Below are positions 24,301-37,418 of a stretch of DNA of 64,000 nt, in pieces. This DNA is from Hyposmocoma kahamanoa. Taxonomy: Eukaryota > Arthropoda > Insecta > Lepidoptera > Cosmopterigidae. Every line of letters begins with the position of its first letter. Position 1 is the stretch's first letter. The position numbers were made by a program, and so were the translations under genes. Where the stretch lies: contig NW_020653726.1 of NCBI RefSeq assembly GCF_003589595.1, positions 10,717,201 to 10,781,200 of the forward strand, in the 5' to 3' direction. The notes under the pieces were generated by a model. It saw only the letters and a list, made by a program, of their open reading frames with translations, did not search any database and was not told the DNA's origin.

Positions 24301-27300
24301 GTTTCATGGTACAGTGTTAAAAAGCCTCAAGATCAGGCAAGCACCCGTAGAAGAGCTCCATGTGCCACTATCTACTAACACATGTCACATTCAGACATGC
24401 CTCATTGATATCATGAACTACACTGTTAAGCAGCTGAAGAGCATTAACAGAACTTTTGATATGCAGGTATTTACGATTCATTTACTCAAGTCTGCTACAA
24501 GAATATTTGAGTAAATCTTAAGTAGATATATCTATTTTTTATACTATCAAGAGTCGTCCACAACATTGCTTTAACTCGTTCTCTGTACATACATCATATG
24601 TGGTGTATTTCGAGGTCCAAACGATACGTGAGTGCATCACATATAAGGCACAACCCTTTATAAATGTAAGTAATACAACTGCATATTACGTGGTCAATTA
24701 TTTCAGATTTCCAGTTACATGTTAAGACCATGTAACATAAACTATATCGTTTACCCGTAGATTACGTATAAAATATTAATGTACTGCAATTTAACCTATA
24801 GTCCGTCTTTTTTGAAGATGTAGTAACATGACATTTGCAGGGTTGCGAGTGTTCATAAAATTTTAATAGTCATTTAGTTGTCGTCGACTGTTTTATTGAT
24901 AGATTGTGAAATAAGCTACAAACATGCCTGAATTGTGAATGTTACGACATTGTAATGATTACTTACATAATGCGTTATTGCCTTTTTTATTCTTATTTCG
25001 ACACTTGGCCTACTACTATCGAAATCTATTTTTATTAATATACATTTTAATAAGAACAGGTGGAGTTAATTATCTACGTTGAATCAAAATGAAAACTTTA
25101 AAATAATCGACTGTGAACTGGCAATCGGCACTATCTCAGTTTTAACAACTTGACAGGATGAAGAAAAAAATTGTTTGTCATTTATATCGCATCTGGTTTA
25201 TTAAATAAAAATACGTAGTTTTTAGACATTTTTATTACACATGTATACTACATATTTTTATTTAATAAACCAGATGCTATATAAATTATTTTTTCTACAA
25301 ACTTTAAAGTTGTCAAAATTGAGATAGTACCGGTTGCCAGTTCACAGTCAATATGTCTCCTTATTCTATTTTTCAAAGTTACAATACTTCTACACGTATG
25401 AACTTACAAAATTGAGAATTCAAATATATCTGTGCCCAGTAGTTGGACGAATAATGGGCAGATGATGATTTAAATTATACAAATACGGTTATTTATTGCA
25501 TAAGCGTAACCAACATTCAGTCGATAGTCGATAGAATATTTATCGACTGCAATCGCTAAGCTGCATGCAACACTTTTGCGCAATGATCAGTCATTTTACG
25601 CTTAAAAAAGATAGACTATAAACAATAACATGTCTGAATATACATCATGAATTTTTTTTTTGGTTTGCAGGAAATCACAACAGAAAATTGTTTAACCAAG
25701 AAATTTCACAAAATCCTACAGTCACAACTAGATTGTGTTTGGCATCAACTAAGTACAAGGACAAAAGAATATATCCAAGATCTCAAAGTTTTGAGGAGCA
25801 TGTTATTGTATGTACATATTATTAACAACTTAACAGTTTATTTTGAAGGAACTTACATTTTCACAGTTTCACTTTATGTTTCAGAAACTTAATCCACGAT
25901 GATTCTGTCGGATTCTATGCCCTCGTCAGTAAATACAGAACACCAGAATATGCCAAAGTAAACTCGGGTTGGATTCTACTTGATTCAGCTGAACAACTTT
26001 TTCGCTTAGCTAGAGGAAGAGTCTACAATTCTAAAAATGGTGAGTTAGTCGAAACATCTAGCAACAACACGTATAATTTTTTATAAGTTGTTCCTATGGC
26101 GTACAGTAGACTGGCGCCTATTGCCTTGGAAGTGTCGATGAGCGTAAGTAGCGTTATATTTTTATTCCAGAATTCGATCCCGAGTCTTGTCCAAAATGGG
26201 AAGTCCTTGGTAATCTTATGACGCAAGAAATCCCACAAGAAGTAAAACAGAAGAAAAATGGTTCACTCAAAAATACCAAAATCTTAATTCTGTGTCAAGA
26301 TATGAAAACCTGCAGTCAGCTCAACCATTATCTTACTATGGGTGGACATAAATATCTGTTTTACAATGCTTTTAGAAAAGAATTGACAGTGAACAAAGTA
26401 TCAAAGAAGTACACAAGTTTAACGAATACTGTACCAGTTGAAGCCGAAGCAAAGAAAGAAAAAGGTAAGAAGACAAAAAAAGATAAAGAAACAGCATCAA
26501 AAGAAGATGAAAGCGAGAAAACAAATGAATTGGACAATGAGGAAGACGATGATTTCAACCTGGATGATGCAAATAAGTCTAATTACGTGTTAACTTTAAC
26601 ACAAGTGTCTAAACAAAGCAAAAATAATAAAACTCTAAATGAAGAAAGCATCTTTGAACCCATTTCCCAAGTACGTTTATCTTATATGAAATATTAACAG
26701 AATATTCGTTAATTTTACCATTATCATTATTTTGTACTTAATACTTAATAATTTTTTAGCTCGATAGTTTAGATATAACTCAAATAGAATCAGAAAAACC
26801 TCTCATCTACATTCAGACATTTAAAGAAAATGGCAACAATTTCTCACTTGATAGGACATTAGAATTTATTCGTCCTGAGTACATAATTTTGTACCACACC
26901 GATGTCGCTGCAGTGCGGCAGATAGAAGTGTTCGAATGCAGGAAGAGACATGACGAACCAACAACGAAAGTTTATTTCATAATTCATGATAAAACCGTGG
27001 AAGAACAGGCTTATCTAACTACTTTAAGAAGAGAGAAGCAAGCTTTTGAGTTACTAATTCAGACAAAATGTGTAAGTTTCAAATCTATCACATATGTGTA
27101 ACCATTTTTTAAAGTGCAACTACCTGAAAACCTATGCATCTTGCTTTTCGTAGGTGATGGTTGTGCCGTCGTATCAAGATGGCAAGACGGACGAGTATTT
27201 CAATCTCAATGTCGTAGAAGAAGACAATGTGGATACTAGAAAAGCTGGTATATAAGTTTGGTGTAAATTATTCAACCTACAAAAGCTCTTTTAGACTTAA

Positions 27301-30300
27301 GTATACCAACAGTAATTGTTATATTTTTTATGTAGCAAAAATACACAATTTTCAAATGATACTGAAAGGTTTCAGAATAACTTCGTCGAATGTGACTTTT
27401 AAGCAGCGACCATAAACTGTTGTAGAAAAGTACAATTTACGTTGTTACGAGTGCTCGTTTAATATTCTAGTTATTATTTTTAGGCGGACAAATTCAGAAT
27501 AAGGAGAAACCATTAGTCATAGTGGATATGAGAGAATTTCGTTCAGATCTCCCATCGTTGTTGCATAAAAACGGTATTAATATCGAACCTGTGACAATTG
27601 CTGTAAGTAGTGAACAATTGTAACAAATTACTTTTAGTAAATTGCTCAGAGGTCATTTGTGGTCAGTGAGTGAGCTTTGAACCAATAGAGAAACCCATTG
27701 ATGTCGACATAGTTATTATCACATAGTTTGGTAATAAACAATCTTACGTGTTCAGGCTAAATGAAGCGTCACTAAGATGTTAGTATTAACTTTCAGATTG
27801 GGGATTACATCTTAACACCCGACATTTGTGTGGAGCGAAAATCAATATCGGACCTTATCGGGTCTCTAAATTCCGGCCGTTTATACACGCAGTGCACGCA
27901 GATGTGTCGCAATTACAGCCGTCCTATTCTGCTCATCGAATTCGACCAGAACAAGCCTTTTAACTTGCAGGTTTGATATTGTAATAGCCAGATTATCACA
28001 TATCGCCTACTGCGAAAATACAGAAGTCGTGGTGGTAAACGATACGCCTGTCTATAACTTTCGACTTATTATAGGAGAACATACATACATAAATAACATC
28101 AGACAGGTTTCTCAATTTGCTTGTTTGTTTAGTGTTTTTTTTAAATGTGACAGTTTAGAGAAATCCGAAACCGTAGAAGATACAAGGAAACTGTCTCAGG
28201 AACCATTAAGTTTTTTTTTTTGTGAAAACAATTTTGGCTGTAATTTTTTTTTTTTTTGGTGAAGCGTTAATTGTCCTTAAAAATTAAAAAAAAATGATAA
28301 ATTTTGTTGCAAATAAATAAAATTTAAAATTTATAAAACTTTTTTAGTACTGATCGACTCAGTTTCATGAAGGGATCATTTCATTGTATGGGATGAAAAA
28401 AATTGGGACGGCAGAAGTTGGTCAAAATTAATTTAAAAAAATCACAAAATTAATAAAATTTTATTAAATTTTATCAACTTCCGCTGTCCTGATTCTTTTT
28501 TTCCAATACAATAAAATCATTCTCACAAGAAAACAGAGTCTTCCAATCAGCATTAAAAAAAACAATTTTATTCATTTTGTATGAAAAATCATTTTATTCA
28601 ATTTAATCAATTTCTGCTGTCCCGATTCTTTTCTTCCAATATAATGAAATAATTCTTACAAGAAACTGATTCTATCAGCATTTATTCATTTTGTGAAAAA
28701 TAATTAATCTACTGCTGTCCCGATACTTTTCTTCCAATACAATAAAATCATTCTTACAAGAAACTGAGTCTATCAAAAAAATTGTAAATTTTTTCTTTTT
28801 GTATTAAAATTATTTTATAACATTTTACCAACTTCCGCTGTCCTGATTTTTTTCGTCTCGTATAATGAAATGATCCTTACATAAAATAGAGTCGATCAGC
28901 ACAAAAAAAAAATATCAATTTTATTTTTATTGACAACTCACGTTTCAAAAGAAATTGACTATGCCAAAATTGTTTTCATAAAGTTAATGGTTCCTTAAGG
29001 TAGGCGTCCACAGAGCCGCATCAAACGGCTCCGTTTGTCGCAGTGCGTCCACTTTATCCGCAGCAATCGGATTGCCGACGCAACTACTAGCTATCAGATT
29101 GCCGACGGCGACGCCACTTTTCGTAACGAGCGGACGAGTGTAACTTGTGTGTGCGAGACAATGGATTTGGAACCATTTGTTGGTAGAAAAAAGAAGAGAA
29201 AAAAAAAGGAAACATGATATCTGGATACATGACATATTTAAGAAGAGATCGCAACGCAGCGGCGCGCGAAAGGGGTTCGTCCACTGGTAGGCAATCCGTA
29301 TGACGTCGTCGGCACGCATCAGAAAAGTTGCACCTCCGAGCAACTGCGTCAGCATCACCGACAGGCCTGTCCGTGCGATGCGGACGTCTATAACAAAGAA
29401 TACTAAATCCGTATAATGCGATCCGTCCGCTGCGTGCGCTGCGGATCTGTGGACGCCTGACAGTTTCCTTTCTATGATTTCGGATTTCCCCATAGTGCCC
29501 CATTAAAAAAAAACATTATGTTGGCTGAATCATGATTTAAGCTTCTTGACTCTAGATAATGTAAACATGTATATAATGGGTAGTGAACTTTGTGTTTAAT
29601 TATTCTTAACAATTAAAGCTCTTATATACCTTCCAACAGGTTACACGATTTAGACCTATGTAAGCAGATGACCAAATAGATTCTAATCCCGGTTTTTTCA
29701 CGTGTGTCCGTTCCTATTAAGAATATTTCTCTGATGACCTGAAGCCTGAACATCTGAAGCCGAGTTCTAAGTGATCGGCGATGCTTTATTATTACAAGGT
29801 TGTTATCGACCAGTTCATATAAATGTAAAAATACATTTGGCTACAATGACTATGGCCACAAGCCAAGTATGGAGAATTTAATTATGTCATCTCTATTTAA
29901 ATTACACTAGGCAACAGTATTTCTATTTATTAAGTTAAAAAAATTACAGGATCATAAAATAAAACAAAGATAAAATACAAAGTCTGATTTCAACATGACT
30001 TGTTTTTAAAAATCTCTTATTTTCCAAGGACCGCCTGTACGAGCATCTGCAATTCATAAATAACTGGTGAAATGTTACACCTAACAAATTTAATTTTTAT
30101 TTTGTATAACAATTGTATATACCTTGTTTAGATAGGACTAAACTACTACTTTGTATAGATATACACATAACTGTAATTGATCCATGTATATACATACATA
30201 TCATTTAAAAAGTTACCTACAAGGTATTGCATTTTTTTCTAGGGCGGTTTGTCTGACAACTCTCTAGGCCGCCGCTGAATACATCTGCAATGTTACAGGG

Positions 30301-31150
30301 TCACTTTGTAGTGTCGAACGATATTTCGGGGGTAGACATACAACAGAAATTGCAACTGCTCACGATACATTTCCCAAGATTGAAACTAGTGTGGTCTCCC
30401 AGTCCGTATGCTACGGCGGAGTTATTTTATGAACTAAAGGTAAGATAATAATTATATGCTTAAACCTATTTTTTGAGATTGCCAGCGTCATATACTGCTC
30501 GCAACTTGAGTAACATATTGGCAATAAAATCAATACCTAACCGTTAAATATTTACATTTTAGCAAGGAAGAAAAAATCCAAATGCATCTGAAGCACTAGC
30601 ACTTAGCGGAGATAACACGGCAGAGGATATAAATTATGAGAGATATAACATCATGGTCCACGATTTCGTGCAGAAACTGCCAGGTGTGACATCAAAGAAT
30701 ATTGCCAGGATTATGAACAAGGGCATCTCCTTAGATCATCTTATTATACTCACTAAAGTAAGTTTTCTTAAAAATATATACAATGATACAGAGAAGAGAG
30801 ATTATTGAGATTGAAGAGAGTATCATGGGTGGTACGGATTACGTATAGATATTGCTGGAAATAGTACCTACTTACGAATTTTACATGTATGAAACGACAG
30901 TAACATTACTAATTTTAAATATGGTGCTGGTAATGCTGCAGCTAAATATAACAATATCATTTAAATAAAATAAGTAGTGTACATTTGTGTACAGGAACAA
31001 ATAGCAGAAATAATCGAAAATACGAAAGAAGCAGATGTTTTGCATTCCATATTACACAAGAACGCCAATCCTACGGACGCGACCAAGAAAGACGAAAAAC
31101 TATATGGTAAGAGGAAATTTTCAAAACTGTTTGTAACGAAGAGTAAATAA
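21334..31150 (+). CDS. ERCC4: XPF/ERCC4 (mei-9) structure-specific DNA repair endonuclease (15 exons, 909 aa)
   Basis: Exons: 21334-21467, 21594-21746, 22039-22219, 22767-22879, 24301-24466, 25671-25807, 25885-26039, 26171-26670, 26760-27071, 27154-27247, 27484-27602, 27797-27970, 30299-30439, 30563-30757, 30995-31150; all phases match. The N-terminal half is the degenerate SF2-helicase-like domain ([28 protein letters not shown]), which lacks a proper Walker A as in all XPF proteins. A charged linker (about 437-470, Lys/Glu/Asp-rich) follows. The ERCC4 nuclease core has [11 protein letters not shown] and [18 protein letters not shown], with the metal-binding ERKxxxD at 701-707. The C-terminal tandem helix-hairpin-helix includes [13 protein letters not shown] (about 832-844) and would bind ERCC1. 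XPF-ERCC1 makes the 5' cut in nucleotide excision repair and acts in crosslink repair and recombination. The length is close to human XPF (916 aa). No inactivating change is seen. Confidence 0.97.
25108..25351. mobile_element. 244-bp inverted-repeat MITE in XPF intron 5
   Basis: The left arm begins CGACTGTGAACTGGCAATCG and the complement of the right arm begins TGACTGTGAACTGGCAACCG. Both arms continue with TATCTCA and TTTAACAACTT-like motifs, then TCTGGTTTATTAAATAAAAA near the centre. The arms cover almost the whole element, so the transcript could fold into a long hairpin within the XPF pre-mRNA. Confidence 0.8.
28196..29000. mobile_element. foldback with internal degenerate tandem repeats in XPF intron 12
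   Basis: The ends are inverted: AGGAACCATTAAG...GAAAACAATTTTGGC on the left and its complement GCCAAAATTGTTTTC...TTAATGGTTCCTTAAGG on the right. The interior has about four direct copies, roughly 90-130 bases apart, of a unit containing CCGCTGTCCTGATTCTTTTT and CAAGAAACTGAGTC (28479, 28610, 28703, 28829). One further copy is in the opposite orientation near 28365-28421. Confidence 0.7.
29000..29462. mobile_element. GC-rich MITE with TAGGCGTCCACAGA termini in XPF intron 12
   Basis: The left end TAGGCGTCCACAGAGCCGCA mirrors the right end, whose complement reads TCAGGCGTCCACAGATCCGC. The interior has several inverted GGATCG/CGGATCC words and is much richer in GC than the intron. It directly abuts the foldback at 28196-29000. 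The open frames across it (about 169 codons on the minus strand) are by-products of its composition. Confidence 0.7.
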
Positions 31151-31762
31151 TAACATTGTTATTAGTTTCAAAAGCTTAATTTATTTGTACAATTAATTCA
31201 TAGTTGCATTGAATAAATAATAATTATAAATACATTATTGTATTAATTTTATTTTACTGAATTAAATCCGTAAAATGTCTACGTTATTTTTTGATTCATA
31301 ATAAACGCCATGGACCTAAAACAAATATGATAGCAATGAAACTTAGGATTATTCCGTAATGTTGTACAAAACAAGCTGTATTGTAAATATGGATTCTATC
31401 CTGCTAGGCTGCAATCCATATGAGTAATTATTTTTTTCGTAACTAATTAATCCATGCATTACTACTACATTGTGTATGTTTTTATGAAAATAGTTTCACA
31501 AACCTCATTTTTTATTTCTTATTATACTTATTAAAAGCTGAAAATAAATAATGTTATTTAAAGCTACACAATAATTACATTATGTATAACAACATGAATC
31601 AAATGTGTAATTTTAATTCACTCACAATACGTTATAATTATACACAACACAGTACAACATGAAATCACGAGGCACTATTAAAATAATATTAAATTAAATG
31701 CCGAAGTTATAATTAATGACTATAACCACGTCGACGCATCAACATTTGAAAGTACAATAAGC
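31151..31762. other. convergent 3' region between XPF and PCMT
   Basis: AATAAA at 31212-31217 is a good polyadenylation signal for XPF, 62 bases after its stop. On the minus strand, complements of AATAAA at about 31244 and 31511 could end PCMT transcripts. No further gene is seen in these 600 AT-rich bases. Confidence 0.55.
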
Positions 31763-34700
31763 TTAAAATTTCATTGATTGTATTCGCGTTTTTTTCAACA
31801 TAACGCGTGCTAGGACACCGAGAAATATTATAGTGAGAATGAACACTGCGCATATNNNNNNNNNNNNNNNNNNNNNNNNNNNNNNNNNNNNNNNNNNNNN
31901 NNNNNNNNNNNNNNNNNNNNNNNNNNNNNNNNNNNNNNNNNNNNNNNNNNNNNNNNNNNNNNNNNNNNNNNNNNNNNNNNNNNNNNNNNNNNNNNNNNNN
32001 NNNNNNNNNNNNNNNNNNNNNNNNNNNNNNNNNNNNNNNNNNNNNNNNNNNNNNNNNNNNNNNNNNNNNNNNNNNNNNNNNNNNNNNNNNNNNNNNNNNN
32101 NNNNNNNNNNNNNNNNNNNNNNNNNNNNNNNNNNNNNNNNNNNNNNNNNNNNNNNNNNNNNNNNNNNNNNNNNNNNNNNNNNNNNNNNNNNNNNNNNNNN
32201 NNNNNNNNNNNNNNNNNNNNNNNNNNNNNNNNNNNNNNNNNNNNNNNNNNNNNNNATATGAGAAGAGGGGGAAAATATCACTCACGGTATTGGTGACTTT
32301 TATCCGTGAGGGGAACATAGATTACACTCATTAGCCTTTTTACTGTTGTCGATCCATCCGATGCCTTGTCAACCTGGAAAAACTTAATTAATGTAAAACG
32401 GCCCTCTTTTTTGGCTTAGCCATAAATATTGCACGTAGATAAATCGATTTTTTTATACAAGATTAGCCAGAAGCATCTATTTGTTGATTAACAGCGTGTA
32501 TTAGCCAATTAATTCAAATATTCAATCTACTACATATATTTAGTGCAATGTTGCATCCCGTGCAGAATTTTAAAAAAAAACCACTCTCACCTGTGTCAGA
32601 TATTGCTCTCCTCCCTCTGGTCCTACAGGAACAATCAGTCGTCCACCTGGTTTTAGCTGCTGAATCAACTGGAAACCCCAAGTTTAATTTTGAAAACAGA
32701 ACAGTCAAGAACAGAACAAGGTAACATACTAGGTATTAGTGCGCCAAAGTATAGCTAAAACTTCGGATAGACACAAAGATTCCGTGTGTTACCTACCACA
32801 CAAAGGACAAAGCCCAAGTTCCATATATTTATGGACTAGCTACATAAAATTAGACGACTCGCAATCCCAAATACAGGCTTCATTCGTATTTCCATGAACT
32901 TTCTAATTACATTGGATTCATTTTTTTAACTATGGAAAGTTGATTGTAATCAATATTTTTGAGGTTATGTGAATACCCACCCTCGTGTTATGCAGTTAAA
33001 ATATTATTATGTGGTAGGTACAATCGCGGACACATGAAAAATAATAATTGTTACTACGATAGGCGAATGAGATAAAAACGGTGCAAAATATATTTTTCGC
33101 CTCACTATCGGAAAGGCTTTCTTTCTCATTAGAAATCTGCGCGCAAAAACGTTTTAGCCACGCTAGTGTGGAAAAGGTTTTTGGAATTCGAACTTGACTA
33201 TGTACTGTGGTGCACCCAACTTTATTTCCATGTGAAAAAAAAAAAAACATAATGACACGTACAACTACCCACGTTTTGTTTGACGTGCTTTGTCCAAGGA
33301 ATATAGATCCGTTGGTATATTTTTTAATCTTATTATTGTTGACATTAAATTGACAACGATAACTAATTTTGTTTGCTAAATTATTTTAATACGTCGAAAA
33401 CTGAACTGATTTGTTATTGTTCAACAGCTTTTCTTTTTAACCGACTTCAAAAAAGGAGGAGGTTCTCAATTCGACTGTATGTTTTTTTGGATGTATGTTA
33501 CGCGATAACTCCGGTATTTGTGAACCGATTTTCATGATTTTTTTTTTTTTTTGTTGGGAAGGGGTACTTCCATAGTGGTCCCATTTCATTTTGAAGAAAA
33601 TCATCCACCTCTAAGGGTGGCTGTTCACGCATGAAGATTCATTTTTATAAATAGCGCCTAACTTTAATTTAGGAGCAATTATTTTAATGGTTGATTTTGC
33701 TATTTCTCCAATTCAAGGCGTTTTTCTCTCAATATACTTTGAGTAGTGAGAACCGATTTTTATTATCTCCAGTGTCAAGTCCTGTATAGTGGCGAACCAG
33801 AGGATATTTCAATAAAACTTAGCAAATAGACGTAATTCCACGTACTTTTGAGGTCGGTTTTTTTAGTACTCTGTTCTGAGATTCCATGCCTCTCTCGGAT
33901 TAAGATTAATGTCAGCATTCATAGGCTCTTCGTTTGTAAATTATTGTTACACTTATTTTCTACAATAATGCACACTACCCTCATTACACACCTTAACACA
34001 ATCCAAGACATTCACTCGTTCAACTCAAGCATTACTTTATTCTTAGTTATTTCCTTTAAATCCTCTCCACGTTATTGGCAGGGTCAATCTTGCACTAAAT
34101 TTCACTTCATTAAAAATCTTTATGACAATGGTTAGTTCAGAAATGTTGTTGGATCTCGATTCCGATAACTCATCTTGTTATATTGCTGTGCGACCCGAAT
34201 CTTGCGATCTATTCATTAACAATTACTTTAATGTTAAAGTTCTCACCTTCAACATAAGAAGCTTGCAAAGAAATTTCGATCAATTTTTATTAACGTTGCT
34301 GAGGCTAAAAATGCCCGTAGACCTAATAGTTTTGACGGAATGTTGGCTATACGATGGCTCTATAATACCCCCAATCGATGGATATCAGCCTTATCGCACA
34401 CACAAATGTACTAACAAAGCGGGTTTAGTAGTCATTTATGTGAACAAATCATGGTCGCCGGAGGTTACTGAGCCATCGTTCGAGAAGGCTGACTGCTTAC
34501 TAGTAACAATAAAGAACCATTTTAGTATTTTGGGCATCTATCGCTCTCCTTCTTTCAACGATATCTCTACATTTTTGAAATCGCATACGCCTGTGACTCA
34601 ATCAAGGATTCACCTTGTAAAATTGTTGCAGGAGACATAAATATGAATACTTTGTCTGAGAATGATGCGGATTTAAGAATTGTTACTGATTATCTGTGCT

Positions 34701-37361
34701 TACTTGCTGAACTTGACCTTAAACCAACAGTAACCAAATCCACACGCGGGGATTCTTGCCTGGACCATGTCCACGTTTCTTCTAAACATCAAGCTGCATC
34801 GGTAATCTACAAGACAGATGTTACAGGCCACGATATGATTATTGTAGGCATTAAATCAACCACAACTAAACCAGTGCAAAAAAAGCGTTATAATCATTGA
34901 CTTACAAATAAATGGACGACGGGTTTAATACAAAAACCACGAAAAAAATGTCCCAAGTCAACCTATTCGAAATTTAAATTGTTATGTCATCGCAGTATCG
35001 CGCTGTCCGTAGAACAAATGAAGACTAAAGCGGAGTGTCGCGCTCTGTATACGATTTTAGCGCCTTACAAGTGCGGACACTTTTTAGCGCGGACCCGACG
35101 TCCATATAATTGTAAGTCAATGGTTATAATACTAAAATTGACTATAAATCAGTAGCGGAGGAATTAAATACAATGGATTGGAGTAGTGTTATACGTTCAG
35201 ACAAAGTGGATGACGCTTTTGAAGCATTCGATCGGTTGTTTATGAACATTCTGCACAAGCATACTAGCCAGCTTCCAGCAAGTCGATCTAAGTTCATAAT
35301 CAAGCCCTGGATGACGCCCGGTCTTATTCGTTGCTCAAAAGTTAGAGATCAACTCCACGCGAAATGTCGTAGTAATCCTTACGACGAAACGCTAAAACGC
35401 GTCTATACTCGGTATAAAAACTTTCACAATGATCTGCTACGGAAACTTAAACACAATTACGAGTCAATGGAATTACGGGAGAATAAGAGTAATCCTAAAA
35501 AGCTTTGGAAGACAATAAAAAACATAACCTATACTAATAAAAATTCGCAAAAAGCACTAGAACTGAGCAAAATTAACAGCTCTGTGACCGATTCCTTGGA
35601 CCACTGCAATGAATATATTTCGAGTGTTGGTAGGACTCTAGCGACCAACATTCTTACTGAAGTAAATAAGACTCAAGACGAACTGGCGCAAAGAATTACA
35701 GTAAATGTATCACCTTCACAATCGCTATTCTTTGAACCCACCGACGAAGCTGAAGTCGAGTCCTTGATACATAACTTAAACTCGGATAGTGCCCCCGGTC
35801 TTGATGGAGTAACTAACCGTTTACTAAAGACAGTTAAAAAATCCATCACGGTACCTCTCACTTACTTATACAATCTAAGTTTGGCTGAAGGAATCTTCCC
35901 TGGTGCTTGGAAGGTAGCGGCAGTTACTCCAATACACAAGGCCGGTCTGATCCCAGCAACTACAGACCAATTTCTCTGCTGGGAGCCTTCTCTAAAATTC
36001 TGGAGACTAGTGAGCAAGCGGTTGGTCGGCTTCCTAGAAAAAAATAACATTTTCTCAGAGCGACAGTACGGTTTTCGAGCAAACAGATCTACTGAGGACG
36101 CAGTTGTTCTTATGACCAAACTGATCTCGATATACTTAGATGCAAATAAGGCTTGCTTGAGCGTATTCCTCGACCTAGCCAAAGCGTTCGATACTGTTTC
36201 CATTCCGATTCTCCCAAAGAAGTTAGCACTTGTCGGAATAAGAGGAAAGGCTTTAGACTGGTTTAGAAGTTATTTGACAGACCGATCGCAGTGTGTAAAA
36301 GTTGACCAAAATATGAGTAACTGTAAACCAGTGCAGTTCGGAGTCCCGCAGGGAAGTATTTTGGGGCCAACTCTATTCATTGTTTACATCAATGACATTC
36401 CTAATAGCAGTAATTTGCACAATGCTGAGGTTATATGTTACGCGGACGATACCGCTATACTTTTCCACGGAGACTCTTGGGCTCAAGTGGCTAGTTCCGC
36501 AGAACAGAGTTTGGATGCTGTGGCAAAATGGCTCCAAAACAATTTGCTGACTCTGAATATCTCCAAAACAAAATTTATTTGCTTTCACAAGACCAAGGCC
36601 TCAGCTCCAACAGGTTCCACCGACATTGTTCTTCATACCTGTACCCGTCAAGGACAATCATCATCAAAATGTACATGTGCACGTATTGACCGAACAACAG
36701 CTATTAAATATCTTGGTGTTGTCTTTGATGAGAAATTGGATTTTGGGCGGCATATCGTGGTTACAGCTAATCGTGTTCGCAGACTTATATATGTTTTTAA
36801 GAATTTACGCAACGCTGCGCTGCGGACAAATGGTTGCTTAAAACAGTGTACACTTCTATATGTCAGTCCGTTATAGCGTGCTGTATAACCGCATGGGGTA
36901 GGGCTTCGAAGGCTTGTATGCTCCCCCTGGAGAGGGCGCAACGAGCGGTATTGAAAGTCATCCTTAAGGAACGCATCAGGTACCCAACCATACTTGTTTA
37001 CAAGGACATGGATAATCTGAGTGTTCGAGGGATTTTTATTTTGCGCGTTGTTACAAAGTTGCACGCGGAGGTGTTAAGATTTCCTGAATATGCCGCAATG
37101 CTGCAAAGACGTAGGTTTAGAATCCCTGTACCCTTAACGAAATCGGCTTTTGCCCAGAATTTTAGCTCATTTCTCCATCCTTTTATTTACAATAAAATAA
37201 GTATCGAATTTCCTTTGAAAAATTACTCAATCAGAGAACTAAACTTAAAAGTGAAAAATTGGCTCAAATCACTTTGTTATGAGAATGTTGAACAAATTCT
37301 AAAAGTAGACAAATAGATAAACACACACATACACACACACACGCGCGCGCACGCACGCACG

Positions 37362-37418
<57 letters not shown>

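Noticed and set aside
28984..29503. Frames of 138-169 codons in the XPF intron
   Set aside because: They coincide with the GC-rich MITE at 29000-29462 and end near its border; no domain is visible.
31713..32318. 201-codon frame running across the N gap on the minus strand
   Set aside because: Most of it is N. The part above the gap is intronic to PCMT. The competing hydrophobic frame ending at 31763 is more protein-like, and neither can be confirmed across the gap.
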